Of a stretch of 64,000 nt of DNA, positions 1-10,147 are shown one piece after another (position 1 is the stretch's first letter; each line of letters opens with the position of its first letter). Source of the stretch: Glandiceps talaboti. Its lineage: Eukaryota > Hemichordata > Enteropneusta > Spengelidae. The stretch covers positions 12,395,276 to 12,459,275 of the forward strand of contig NC_135568.1 of the NCBI RefSeq assembly GCF_964340395.1. Direction: 5' to 3'. The position numbers and the translations under genes were made by a program. Below the pieces are notes generated by a model. The model was not told where the DNA came from. It was given only the letters and a program-made list of their open reading frames with translations, and did not search any database.

Positions 1-391
1 GAGAAAACGACGCTGTTGACAAACTATAAGTGCGCCCTCACTCACCTACAGCTGCAACAAAATAAGACTAAATCCGAAGTACTCCATTTATTTTAATTCT
101 TGTCTGTGATTAGTCGAATCAGTAGACTGTGGATCAGTAGATGTTTACACTCACTGTGCAATGTGTTAAGTGGGCAATTAAAGCAAAGCTGGTAAACTAT
201 GATAAGACAGTGATTACGGTAGGAAATAGGCAAAAACAAAAAACAGCGAGAGGAAACAATAGTTATGATCACAATATTTTAAAACTTTTTATTTGAAATA
301 TAGAGAATATAATATTAGAAATCCGAAAATCGCAAAACCGAAAACAACAATCTATGGAATATTACACGCCCTACACGCCCCTATTCGAGTA

Positions 392-449
392 CCGCCACGG
401 TGAAGTTCCTGCCTGGTCGAACCAGGGGCATGAGGCAACAATTCTGGTG
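392..449 (+). repeat. Left outer copy of a 9.7-kb-spaced inverted repeat
   Basis: The 24 bases at 426-449 are the exact reverse complement of 10090-10113. Similarity continues outward, with gaps, to about 392 (10147 on the other side), including a small palindrome around CCTGGTCGAACCAGG. Read inward on both sides, the core is open and gives QGHEATILV, preceded by N on the left and D on the right, with one synonymous difference in the Gln codon. It could therefore be an old coding exon or a terminal inverted repeat. Homology stops abruptly after ...ATTCTGGTG on both sides. Confidence 0.75.
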
Positions 450-1628
450 AAACCCAAAAATGATAATGATATCCATGTATTATGTAATAAAGGCCCAAGT
501 TAGCTATGAGTCACATTTGCATACTTACTTCTTTATTTGTAGTTTATTTTAATAAACTCATTATACATGTCTACACATAGTTGTTATTTTGGGTATGTAT
601 TTGTAGTAAATTTGTACACTTTCCGGTCTTTTAAAAAATGAAACATTTTTAATAATCGCAGAAAAAGTTTATATAAATATGGAAGACTCCAAAAAAAGAA
701 TAAAGGAAAGAAACTATATGGATAGATTTTGTCTGTAATGGTTTAATGGAACATGATCATGGTGCATGCAAAATTGACGCTTAGTTCGCTCGCGACAGCT
801 GACGCCTCGATGCGTGACGTGCTGCTTGCCGTGCTCGAGCTCGAGCTCAAATGCATTCCTTGCTTAAACTTGTAATACAGAGGGGTAGGACAAGGCATCG
901 AATAAACCAATCAGGACGCTTCAATTCGAACATGTGACCCATGAATTTTCGCTCGATGCTCGATACCACCTGCTGCCCTCTTGTGGTGAGGTATATATTT
1001 CGCATGTTTCAGTACATTGTGGCGTTTGCGGGACAGTAAAACAGATTGCCGAAACAGCATATTATATGAACTGAAGCTCCGAAACGGTGCGTCTTTTGCG
1101 AGGGATATAAATAAAAACACAATTGATAATATCTTGGTTTAATCAATATTTGATGCCGTAGAGTTACGGTAGGCTCGAACACACAGTCGATTCCGGTCTA
1201 TATTATTTTCATAAAATTACGTAAAAATAATCATTAAACATTACTCGTCATATCTGTGTCTCTTCAAAATATACCTTTGAATGAAAGAGAAAACGTAACA
1301 ACATCATTTGACTGAGTAAACAAAAACGCGTAAGTTTGCCCGAAACAGAAAGCGTCCGTGAACGAGGGCGATGTGGTTTCAATCTTACGACGAAAAAGAA
1401 CACCAGAGTGTCCTACCCTTCCTTTTTTAGCAATTGAGCAAATTGAGCAAATTGAGCAAATGTCGAGCTCGTGCATATGGAATTTTCAAAATCCAGTACT
1501 TTTATGGACGGTTGCAAAGATTCGAATCATTCGAGCTCGCGATCGCGAGCGCGCGACAAGACAGATAATTTATATGACCGTTGGGGGCGCTACACAATCG
1601 GTACACTCCACACACGTTCAGTCTACAA

Positions 1629-1756
1629 GATCGCCATATATAGTCATGCTATTTTGCATATATGAATATTTATGATCGAATCGTTCCTAGGGAGATGTCT
1701 TTAATTTAACCAATCACAGCTGTAAAATAATATTCAGTGTTCTATGAAGCATGTAA
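1629..1756 (+). promoter_or_regulatory. Left promoter-like block, inverted match to 9769-9871
   Basis: Read on +, the order is GATCGCCATATATAG (TATA-like), AGTCATG, GAATATT, CGTTC, TTAACCAATCA (CCAAT box) and ATGTAAAT (octamer with one mismatch, about 1750). The same motifs occur in the same order, with shorter spacers, on the minus strand from 9871 to 9769. The block lies 210-340 bases upstream of the ATG at 1966. Which direction it drives is not settled: the TATA-to-CCAAT order would suit outward transcription, while the downstream ORF suits inward. Confidence 0.5.
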
Positions 1757-4455
1757 ATAACGTGATTATTGACATTACCATACAAAAACAATTGTAGAAA
1801 TTACAAATATTGAGAGAAAATTACAAAATGTACACAAAATATTCTCCTACATCTTATTGGTCAATTGACAAATGATTGACAGTTAACGCTCCCGATCGAT
1901 GAAATGATAGTCACTGAGCTCGAGCTTACAATAGCAGACGACACTTTTAAAGATAAGGTTCAACAATGCAAACGCATCAATCTTTGTCAAGCCTTGCAGC
2001 AATTATTTTAGCCTTTTTATTTTTAATTAGCATTATTGTGATCGTTGTGTTTGTTGGCCATGGCCCACAGAAGAAATGTAAAAACCCGTTCCATGAAAGG
2101 TGGAATAGAGGTTCTGAGCGTGAGAAAACCGGGGTTGAAATAGCGAAATATGTACGGAAGGACTTTCGCAATGCCTTCGCTAGACTTGGAGTTCACAGGA
2201 CAGCTAGTATCTGCACCAACTGCCTTCGTATGGCTGCAATGCGACGGGAATTTACGCAGCACTTCAATAATGTTGCGGAGCGGAAAGTTCAGGTATGTAC
2301 AAAAGAGGTTGTTTTTTATAACTCTGAGGGCGATGTATATAATGACCTCTCACGTTTGACCGATGACCTTGTGCTTCCAAGTTGCTGAACGACATAGCCT
2401 TTGTTGTGAACTGATAATATGTTGATACAGTTGATATCTGGATCCCACTTGCAATTTGCAGTCTGTCTCTGTGTTGTAACATACATGTAGTCAGAAATTT
2501 TCTTTGTACTGACCGAGCCTCGTCTCGTGCGGGATCCGGAGCAGTCCTGTTTGACGACCGTGGACGGGACACAACTCTGACAAATAACAAATGTAGTCCT
2601 GCTTGTAATAATTGTGAACACTGACAAGAAACATTACAGACACTGTCAGAATTGAGTCCCGACTTATTCCGGTTGCAGGACTAACAAATTCAATGTCTCT
2701 AAACACGGAGCTGAGAACGAAAGGGACAATGTCAGCATTGAATCTCGACTTTCAAGTCTGCAAGCAGGACGAGTTTCGATGCAGCTGAGCAAACTAAGTT
2801 TACTTCTATATTCGTAGGAGCTTTTTTTGTAATGATGATTTGCTCGTGTAACAGTAAATCAAATATGTATTATAGTTCTATAGACTTATGTTGACAGTCA
2901 GTGTATAGTTAGCAAGTGTAAAAACTTTATTGATGATCACTACATTTGTAGTTGTTTGACGACTCGTTTAATAATTGGAGACGCGGGGTGACACACCTAC
3001 GAGTGGTATGTACTATTTTGTGTATTTCATTTGTGTGATATTTGGAATTGCTTTCTTCACAGGCTGATCGCAAACGAAAGGAGACCCATGAAGAATCTCC
3101 AGCTACATGTATAGACATCGACTATATTCATGATATTACACAGTCACAGGTTAGTCATGATATAATTGGCTAAGTAAGGTCAGGCCGTTTACATTATATA
3201 AACAGCTAGAAATCCACATGTAGATTACAGGACATGCCTGTAACAGACCTCCTGCACCTCCTAAAACAGGGTATGTGAAAAAAGTGATGTTATATAGGGT
3301 CTATAAATCTGGTAAGATTTCATAGCTGTACTAATAGACATGTGACAGCTAGCAATTATGACTATTGTGATCTGTTTGAAAAATTTCATGTACAAATGCA
3401 GTTACATGGTCTGTACATTTCTGTACATCTTCTCAGAGATGTTTTCACAGTATGAGTGATGTAACTGGTCTGTTGATATAAGTATGTATACTTATCAGTT
3501 TGTATTATCTAAGAATATGTACCAAACGATATATTAGTGTTTTAATTATAAACAGTGAAATGTTGATAAAATAAGATCTGCTAATACACTTGTATACACA
3601 ATCCATGTATACAGTTATATCAACACAGATACAGCAACATGTAGAAAAAACATTATACTCTAATAGAAAATGATCCATCCTTGATTTTTCAGTAGACTTT
3701 TGAATAACAATGACTATGTACATGTGTGTGGGAGTGCATAACACCCCAAAACGAATATTTAGATTTGAAATGAGTTACTAGTACTTTTGTTTTAAAATAC
3801 TAATACCCAACTAGCAGTAATTGTTAATTTCACTAATCCCATACTTCCAGTATCCAATTATCCATAGAGTGCATATATATTTCTTGATTCTCACTAAATT
3901 CCTAATTCATGGGTTGATTTTTGCTGTATGATTTATTTAGTGTCCAAGCAAAGGATGTTCATCTATCCCAGGTCATATTACTCGTACAACACTCCAAAAC
4001 CAAGCTATAGCTACGGTAACTCCAATTGATAGTCACACAAAGGTAAGATGCTATTTGTGTTGCATATTATTTAATATGTTACTTTATTGGCAATGGTAAA
4101 AATTTTAAAATTATACGAAATTTACATGATACAGTACACATTTGCTGAACATGTTCACAACAGTATTATATGTTGTTCTTATAATTGTAAAATTGAATAA
4201 ATGAAATCTATGTAGTGTTTTTAAGTACTGCATTTATGATTGACGATGTACATTGTGTACTTCATTATTATGGATGGCTGATATAATATGCATGTATTTG
4301 TAACATCATGATATTAACAAATTCAATGAATTTTTTTTTTTTAAGTATAATGGTGTTGCAGATACAACTGTCGTATTTCTGAAGCAGCAAGAGGTGGTAC
4401 ACTTTGTCCTGAAACAAAGGCAAGTCACAGTTACTGCTGTACATTGCATATTTTA

Positions 4456-4562
4456 TTTTAACGAGTAAGCTCAGTTGGCAGGATCACGCTTGTTCGTATT
4501 CAGGGGATGTGGGTTCGACTCCTACATCCCTATATGTCTCACTTGTCTCTCCTCATTTTTCA

Positions 4563-4593
<31 letters not shown>

Positions 4594-4608
4594 CATACAT
4601 ACATACAT
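4456..4608 (+). mobile_element. tRNA-derived SINE with (CATA)n tail
   Basis: An A-box-like stretch (TAAGCTCAGTTGGCAG, from about 4465) is followed by a canonical B box GGTTCGACTCC in a T-arm that still pairs (GTGGG/CCTAC). No acceptor stem closes, and the unit runs into a CATA tetranucleotide tail (4565-4608). This is a pol III-derived retroposon rather than a working tRNA. It sits in the candidate intron between 4419 and 4966 of the + gene. Confidence 0.6.
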
Positions 4609-4965
4609 GTATAATCTTGAAGGACTGGTTTATGTAATTAGTTCCAATGTATACATGAGCGAAAGATACACTGATATGAAAGCGATTACATGACATAAAA
4701 ATGACATGAATATACCAATTTTCCATCACTTGAACATGTAACCTGTAACACATGTAACATGTAGCACATAGTCAGTAGACCGATTCAATAACATCATACA
4801 TTTTGGTGTACACAGTACTACAGGCAATGATACCAAGCTATATTGTATGTTCCATTCATGTCTGCCATGTAGGTAGTTGTGACATAGTAACTAAGAGTCA
4901 TTAAATGAAATGAAAGTATGCAACTTCTAGAGATTTAACAGTTTTGTATTTTACACTTATTTCAG

Positions 4966-7167
4966 ATACCAGAATATGCTAACATGTACAACCTTGATGT
5001 TGTAGGCGAATACCAGCAACTAATTAGTGAGCTGAAAGATCAGGTAAAGTCCCTAATACAGGATGTAGATGAGTTAAGTGAAGAAGTGACTTCTCTTAGA
5101 AATGAAAATAAGGACCTGTTAGAAGATAAAAATAAACTAGAAGATGACAAGGATGAATTACAAAAGAAATTAGACAATATGTATGAAACACAAAAACAGA
5201 GGATTGAAGCAGTCAAACAAATAGGTTTCATAGAAAATAAGAATGCCTATGAAGAAACAACAAAACTGACCAGGGATAAAGATAGAAGGAGCTTAGATAA
5301 TCTAATAGATGTCAATTTAGTCAGTCACATAAATTCTAGAAATCCTGTTGTTGTCGCATTTATAAATGCAATAACAGCTAAACAGACAGAAAGTGGGATT
5401 GGTTTAATAGGGAATAGTGAATCAGTTAAAATAGAATTAAATGTGTAAATTGTGTAATTAAGTAATGCCACTGACATCTGTAGTGTATGTAATCACAGCC
5501 ATCCAAAGGTTGAAAATAGAATTAAATGTGTAAATTGTGGTAACTTTGGTTTGAAAAGAAAGAGTAAAAAAGGTGTGGATACAAAGACATACAGGACAAA
5601 AAGCACTTGTGATGATAATACAATTTTATTTCATGAGTATACTGGCCACACAGTGACTAATGAGGGAGGTACCCAACGGGTAGTAATGAAATATGAAGGA
5701 AAATCCCCAGACACTGAAAATGTACTTAACCAAGTTAGGAAGGCCAATATTAGTCTTGTAGACCCTATGTTTGTAAACCCATCTTCTCTGGAAGCTATTG
5801 TAATAATTCTTAGGGCAATAGGGAAACATGCAGGGATTCATAAATACTGCAACGGTAAAGGAAAGAGGGAATGGACCATTGTAAGATGTGATGGCTTACT
5901 CCAGCACATCATAAGAATAAGCTATTCATAAGTATGGGGATGAGTTTGATTGGGTGGTTCTTCGCACTGGTCCAGGTCATGAAGAAATGAATATGATAAG
6001 ATCTTTTGCAGAAATGTATTGGGAAATTATCTATTCAGAGTTTGGGAAGACACAGGGTTTTGTGACTGAGAAGGCTCAGCTTTTCTTTAAGAGATGTGGG
6101 GACCACCATCAAAGTTTTGATAATTTCTGTAAATTCCATGAAGCTATCTATCAAGAGTTACTTTGGCCATATACGTGTGAGTCTCAAGTTCCATCACCTT
6201 ATGACTTTTGGAATGGATAAGAAACAAAAGTAGTGATGAAACGATACAGTTTGTTTGGACAACAATGCTGCAACATTGCCTTGGAATTCATTTGTTCAGG
6301 AAGGGGGTCCGAAACAATGATACTAAACTTTTCAGAGCAGGGAGACAATTATTTTCTCCAGTTTGGTTTGGACGTTGTCACCCAAAATACCAGGAAATAG
6401 AGTCATGGGATGAGTATGATAGATTGTGTTGGCCAGAGGCCCTAAGGGAGGTATTAGAACAATATGAATCTGTTTCTAGATCTGGAAAGCCAAATAAACA
6501 CCAGGGTTTGGACTTTGTCCTTGAAGAATATAATAAATCAATCAAATCATGGATAGTGGGGACTCCTGACTATACTAAGTGGGAAAGGGTCATTCGCAAC
6601 CATCACAGTCTTGTATGTCTCCGTAACACCACATTGATGGCACTAGGAATGAGAGTTGACAATTCATTTGATCGCAATCTTCCTCCATATGAAAACGATC
6701 TTGTTAACTTCAAAGTGGTGTTAAGGTCCAAGGCATATCTTACACCTAACCCAGGTAGAACAATTACCAATATTCATGGGGAGGATCTTGACATTGGTTT
6801 GCTAGATTTTAATAGCGAGGCAGGTATGAGAAGAATGAGATTTGTCACTCAGTATCTATGGGCCTCTAAGTTCCCTCAGAGAAGAGAACACGTCCCTGTA
6901 ATTTTTGTTACTAAAGAAGAAAGGGCAAAATATAACAAACTAGAATCTAAATCTGTGGCACAATTAAAGTGTGAAATGCAATCCTACTTGTCAGTGATGT
7001 CTCCAGAAAGAAGAATAGAGTGGGATAGTAAAGTAACTAGACTGAGTAAAAGTAGGGTTGTTAAATCAACATGGTTAAAACCTGTCACAGAAATCCAGGA
7101 TGCAATAATTAATGAAGTGGGGGAAAGTGATGGTAATGTAGATGGTATTTCTGAGGATGACAAGTGA
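4966..7167 (+). pseudogene. Large 3' exon of the degenerate + gene, in four frame segments
   Basis: Segment 1 (4966-5448, after TTTCAG) is a Lys/Glu-rich coiled coil, roughly 60 residues of heptads from GEYQQLISELK. It ends at TAA 5446, with a second in-frame TAA at 5455. The same frame reopens at 5458 with CSVCNHSH...CVNCGN, a CxxC-x12-CxxC zinc ribbon, and runs to 5931. A shift near 5915-5932 leads to HKYGDEFDWVVLRTGPGHEE (from 5927) and on to 6220. Another shift at the T-run 6206-6209 (one extra T would rejoin the frame) leads into the last 320 codons, ending at TGA 7165. That last part contains HQGLDFVLEEYNKSIKSW and RNHHSLVCLRN. Each segment reads like real protein across the breaks, so the open frame was under selection until recently or the breaks are sequencing indels. 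Confidence 0.55.
5428..5539 (+). repeat. 27-bp direct repeat 85 bp apart at a frame break
   Basis: Bases 5428-5454 and 5513-5539 are identical. The second copy encodes the zinc-ribbon part NRIKCVNC. The first copy, read in the upstream ORF's frame, supplies the stop at 5446. A local template-switch or partial duplication would explain both the repeat and the break. Confidence 0.8.
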
Positions 7168-7785
7168 GACAAATATTTGTTAAAGTGAAGATTAAAATTA
7201 TCCAGTGAAAATGTAACTATTTTGATGCTACAATGTGAAGTGTATCTTTTCATGATTTCAAATATATATGTATAGACTCTGATAGTTTAAAAGATTAAAG
7301 TAGAAAAATTAAATTTAGATTACATTAGAGTTGGTTTCTATAATATTTAATGCTAGATGTTAGTTTCACTGTTTATCTCAGCAATAACATTTTTGCATTG
7401 TCTTTTTCAGGTATGGTGTTTGGGGTTCCACCTTTCATATACGAATCATAAATCTAAACATGGCTGATTTGGAGTAATTAATTCATAGAAATAATGAACT
7501 GTCAAGTTGCTCTCTACATCTTTATACAAATATACCAAAGTCAAAACAAGACAAATGTCACTGTAGTACAAATTAACACATGACACTGTGTTGAATAATT
7601 TTGTTGTTGGTGTAGGTCTGAAATACCATTATTAAAATAATTGGATTGTTTTTAACATTTTCTGTCCATTTTATATTTGTAGACAACAAATAAGCATGAG
7701 GGCAAATTGACATTTCATGTAAAATTTCAAATTGAAATTGTCCAGTTATTAATGGTAATGATGCATACATGTGTTTTTTATAAAA

Positions 7786-7826
<41 letters not shown>

Positions 7827-9179
7827 ACACACATGCATGCATGCACACAATACATCTATTCAAGTAATTGGTCGAGTAGATAGCATATTCAGTAAGGAGT
7901 CAGTTGTTTTTTATCTGTAGCTTGTTTCACACATTTTTGGAGTTTTTATATATCCAACTGATTCTGGTAGTACCTTACAGCACTCCTACTGAAGGCTTAC
8001 ATACATGTTCATACTATGTATTGTATGTACGTATGTATGTATGTATGTATGTATGTATGTATGTATGTATGTATTATATGTAATACTTGTAAATGTTTCA
8101 ATTCAGAAGTTTTATTTGAAAATAAAATTCATTGTATATCATAATTCATCGTCTATCATTTTCATTCCCTTATAGATACATGCTTGCTTAGACATAATTT
8201 GATTGCAAGTTTGACTAGAAATAACGCCCAATTGTCCATCTAACCATCCCTTACCACTCAACCATCTACCCATCAATACCTATTTAGCCCAAACTCCATT
8301 CCCCAAAATAGTAAATAATGACAAACCAGTAGTTAATTGTGACAACTGTGTATATAAACAGTTGAAGGTCTTAACACTACAAACAAGGAGTATGTGTAAA
8401 AAGAAATTAAGACATCAATTACAGTGTCCTTGCTAGTATTTCTCGTTTTCTCAGATAAGAGATAAAATATTGAATTAATGAAATAAGTGACACGAGTAAT
8501 ATATTGTGCAAGTGACATCAAAAAAGACAATTTATTGTTTGTCTTTTTGATATCATGTTAGAAAAGTGATGATGATCCCATCACACCAAACAAGTGAGAA
8601 ATAAAGTAGTCTGTGACAAAAGTTATATCAATCAACATAATAGGGGTATCAAAAGTACAATGACATGTTTTGCAAATTAAGTATATTGCCAAGTAGTGCT
8701 TCGGATTTGTTTTAGAAACAGCTGTAAGTTGAAAGACCAAAGCATATCTCTTGTTAAATTAGAAATCATCATTAACACACCCACCTTAATTTTACACACA
8801 TAACCAACCATTGAATCATAGAAATACATCACGTGACCAAGGTTTGCCTGAAGTCACAAACATGTACGTAATGATCTGTCAAACAAGTGATGATTGCCCC
8901 CCCCCCCCTCCACGCCAAAACCAACGACATCAGCAAACACGAACTAGCTACAGTATAGTCTCTGTATGTCACAACGATAACGTAATACTATAAACATATG
9001 TGTTGTATCCTAATCAGCGTTTACTCAATAGCACACTGGTGACGGTAATCTGTGTAGTTTACCTACCTGTGATGTATTCAAATCAAAATTCAAACTTCGA
9101 ACTCTACACTAAGTTAACATTTTGTGAAAGTGCACAGAACAGCTTTCATAACACCATGAAACCATGTAATTCACATTTC

Positions 9180-9227
<48 letters not shown>

Positions 9228-9246
9228 TCACGCATTGATTACGGTA
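7168..9246. other. Intergenic between convergent genes; microsatellites only
   Basis: I see no coding exon here. An AC/CATG-rich microsatellite lies at 7785-7846, GTAT repeats at 8029-8074 and an AC repeat at 9181-9226. A C-run at 8896-8908 is flanked by ordinary AT-rich sequence. Confidence 0.7.
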
Positions 9247-9284
9247 GTTCTCTTTTTGGAGGATGTGTGGCCCTGAAAAGGGCC
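9247..9284 (-). terminator. Histone-type mRNA 3' end: stem-loop plus downstream purine element
   Basis: On the minus strand 9284-9269 reads GGCCCTTTTCAGGGCC: a perfect 6-bp stem with a TTTC loop, preceded by CAAAAC and followed by ACACA. This is the metazoan replication-dependent histone mRNA 3' stem-loop bound by SLBP. Ten bases further on lies CAAAAAGAGAAC (9258-9247), matching the purine-rich histone downstream element that pairs with U7 snRNA. The stem starts 20 nt after the HIRAN ORF's stop, close to histone gene spacing. I saw no AATAAA nearby on this strand. Confidence 0.85.
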
Positions 9285-9304
9285 GTTTTGATTTGGTTTG
9301 GTGT

Positions 9305-9697
9305 CTAGGGGAACAAGACAGGAAAACTCTGGTTCAGGACTATGTCCTTTGCCCGAGTGACGTCCTCTGTCTTCACCATGAAGCCGGCCGTACACATCTG
9401 AACTTTACCATACCGCCGAGAATGGAAGAAACAACGGCCCTTTGGCTTCAAATAATACCGTCCATTTGAAGCTAGACGTGCATCAATCACTTTTGCTAGT
9501 AACTGAGCAGCGTCTCTCTTCAAATGGCCGAGTACTTTTTGATGTTGTTCCATTCCATTCTCGACGATACCGCAAGCATTCGGATCATGCACGTTATTCA
9601 GTTCATGGATGATGTTGTATCCTCTCCCTGGCGTTAGTTCCCCCGAATAATGGTGCATTCCCACAGCAATTACGTTTCTGATGATGACTTTCGGCAT
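9305..9697 (-). CDS. Stand-alone HIRAN-domain protein, intronless, histone-like mRNA ends
   Basis: The ORF encodes 130 aa from ATG at 9697 (MPKVIIRN); an in-frame upstream TTG at 9754 is not a eukaryotic start. The whole protein looks like one HIRAN domain (HIP116/Rad5 N-terminal): VGMHHYSGE, the Pro-Gly turn, ELNNVHDPNACGI and VLGHLKRDAAQLLAKVID match the N-P-x-D-x-N-A and V-G-H-L core. In HLTF this OB-like domain binds 3' ends of single-stranded DNA and helps reverse stalled replication forks. Here no helicase or RING follows and no intron is visible. The stop (9305-9307) is followed at once by a histone mRNA stem-loop, and an octamer ATTTGCAT (reverse) and a CCAAT box lie 70-115 bases upstream. 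The inferred behaviour is S-phase-limited, non-polyadenylated mRNA. DNA-end binding is assumed from the family. It is convergent with the degenerate + gene. Confidence 0.8.
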   Translation of the reverse strand: MPKVIIRNVIAVGMHHYSGELTPGRGYNIIHELNNVHDPNACGIVENGMEQHQKVLGHLKRDAAQLLAKVIDARLASNGRYYLKPKGRCFFHSRRYGKVQMCTAGFMVKTEDVTRAKDIVLNQSFPVLFP

Positions 9698-9768
9698 CGT
9701 GATTAAAACTTTGTTGTGGTTTTGCTCTGGTTCAGCAGACGATAAGAAAAACAAAAGTAAGCGCGCCT

Positions 9769-9871
9769 ATTTGCATAACCTATGACCCAAACTTTCTGTG
9801 ACGCTGATTGGTTAAAATGAAGAGTAGAACGTACTACTTAATATTCATGACTAATTCCTTATATGGCGATC
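9769..9871 (-). promoter_or_regulatory. Octamer/CCAAT/TATA block upstream of the HIRAN gene
   Basis: On + the order is ATTTGCAT (9769-9776, a perfect octamer), GATTGG (9806-9811, inverted CCAAT) and TTATATGGCGATC (9859-9871). Octamer and CCAAT are typical of histone H2B promoters. The block is the inverted counterpart of 1629-1756. It may act in both directions. Outward, the order octamer-CCAAT-TATA would place a start near 9895-9900, but I find no ORF there. Confidence 0.5.
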
Positions 9872-10089
9872 GACTTGACTGACGTTAGACCAGACATGCA
9901 TTACGCATGTTACGTCCCAGTCCGCCGTATTCTATTTGTATTTCAGCGCGTTTCAAGTTACTGTATTTTTCTGTGTTTTCGATGTATTTTAATTAGATAT
10001 TAATTATTGATTCAAGATAATGAAGTAATTATAAACTTGACGGAACTTTTTGATATTGTCTTTATTCATGTTATTCAATTGTTGATAGA

Positions 10090-10147
10090 CACCAGAATTG
10101 TTGCCTCATGCCCTTGGTCGAACTGACCAGTCAAAGGGCACGGCGGC
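10090..10147 (-). repeat. Right outer copy of the 9.7-kb-spaced inverted repeat
   Basis: This is the counterpart of 392-449, with an exact 24-bp core at 10090-10113 and diverged similarity outward. It carries its own imperfect hairpin, TGCCCTTGGTC...GACC..AAGGGCA, at 10108-10140. I could not identify a target-site duplication outside either copy. Confidence 0.75.

Larger units (their letters stand above)
1966..7167 (+). pseudogene. Degenerate multi-exon gene with Cys motifs, coiled coil and zinc ribbon
   Basis: Candidate exons with good splice sites are 1966-2292 (ATG in ACAACAATGC), 3063-3149, 3941-4042, 4362-4419 (GC donor) and 4966-7167. Exons 1-3 join in phase 0. The fourth is one base out of frame and exon 5 is broken three times, so this is a decayed copy, or the assembly carries indels. 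Exon 1 encodes a hydrophobic stretch (about residues 8-33), then CKNPFH and a CTNC pair that could form one zinc site. Exon 3 has CPSKGC, and exon 4 has two further Cys. I do not recognise a named family with certainty. The layout resembles multi-copy, transposon-associated proteins of marine invertebrates (possibly DUF6589-like), from memory only. It is convergent with the HIRAN gene and lies inside the inverted repeats. Confidence 0.5.

Noticed and set aside
4456-4540. Functional tRNA gene
   Set aside because: A and B boxes and a T-arm are present, but no acceptor stem or clear anticodon arm closes, and a CATA tail follows; called a SINE.
9698-9754. Longer HIRAN protein starting at 9754
   Set aside because: The codon at 9754 is TTG; the first ATG is at 9697 and gives a complete domain.
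10108-10140. Second histone-type 3' stem-loop in the right inverted repeat
   Set aside because: The hairpin has a different stem and loop, and lacks the TTTC loop and the flanking A-rich and purine elements.
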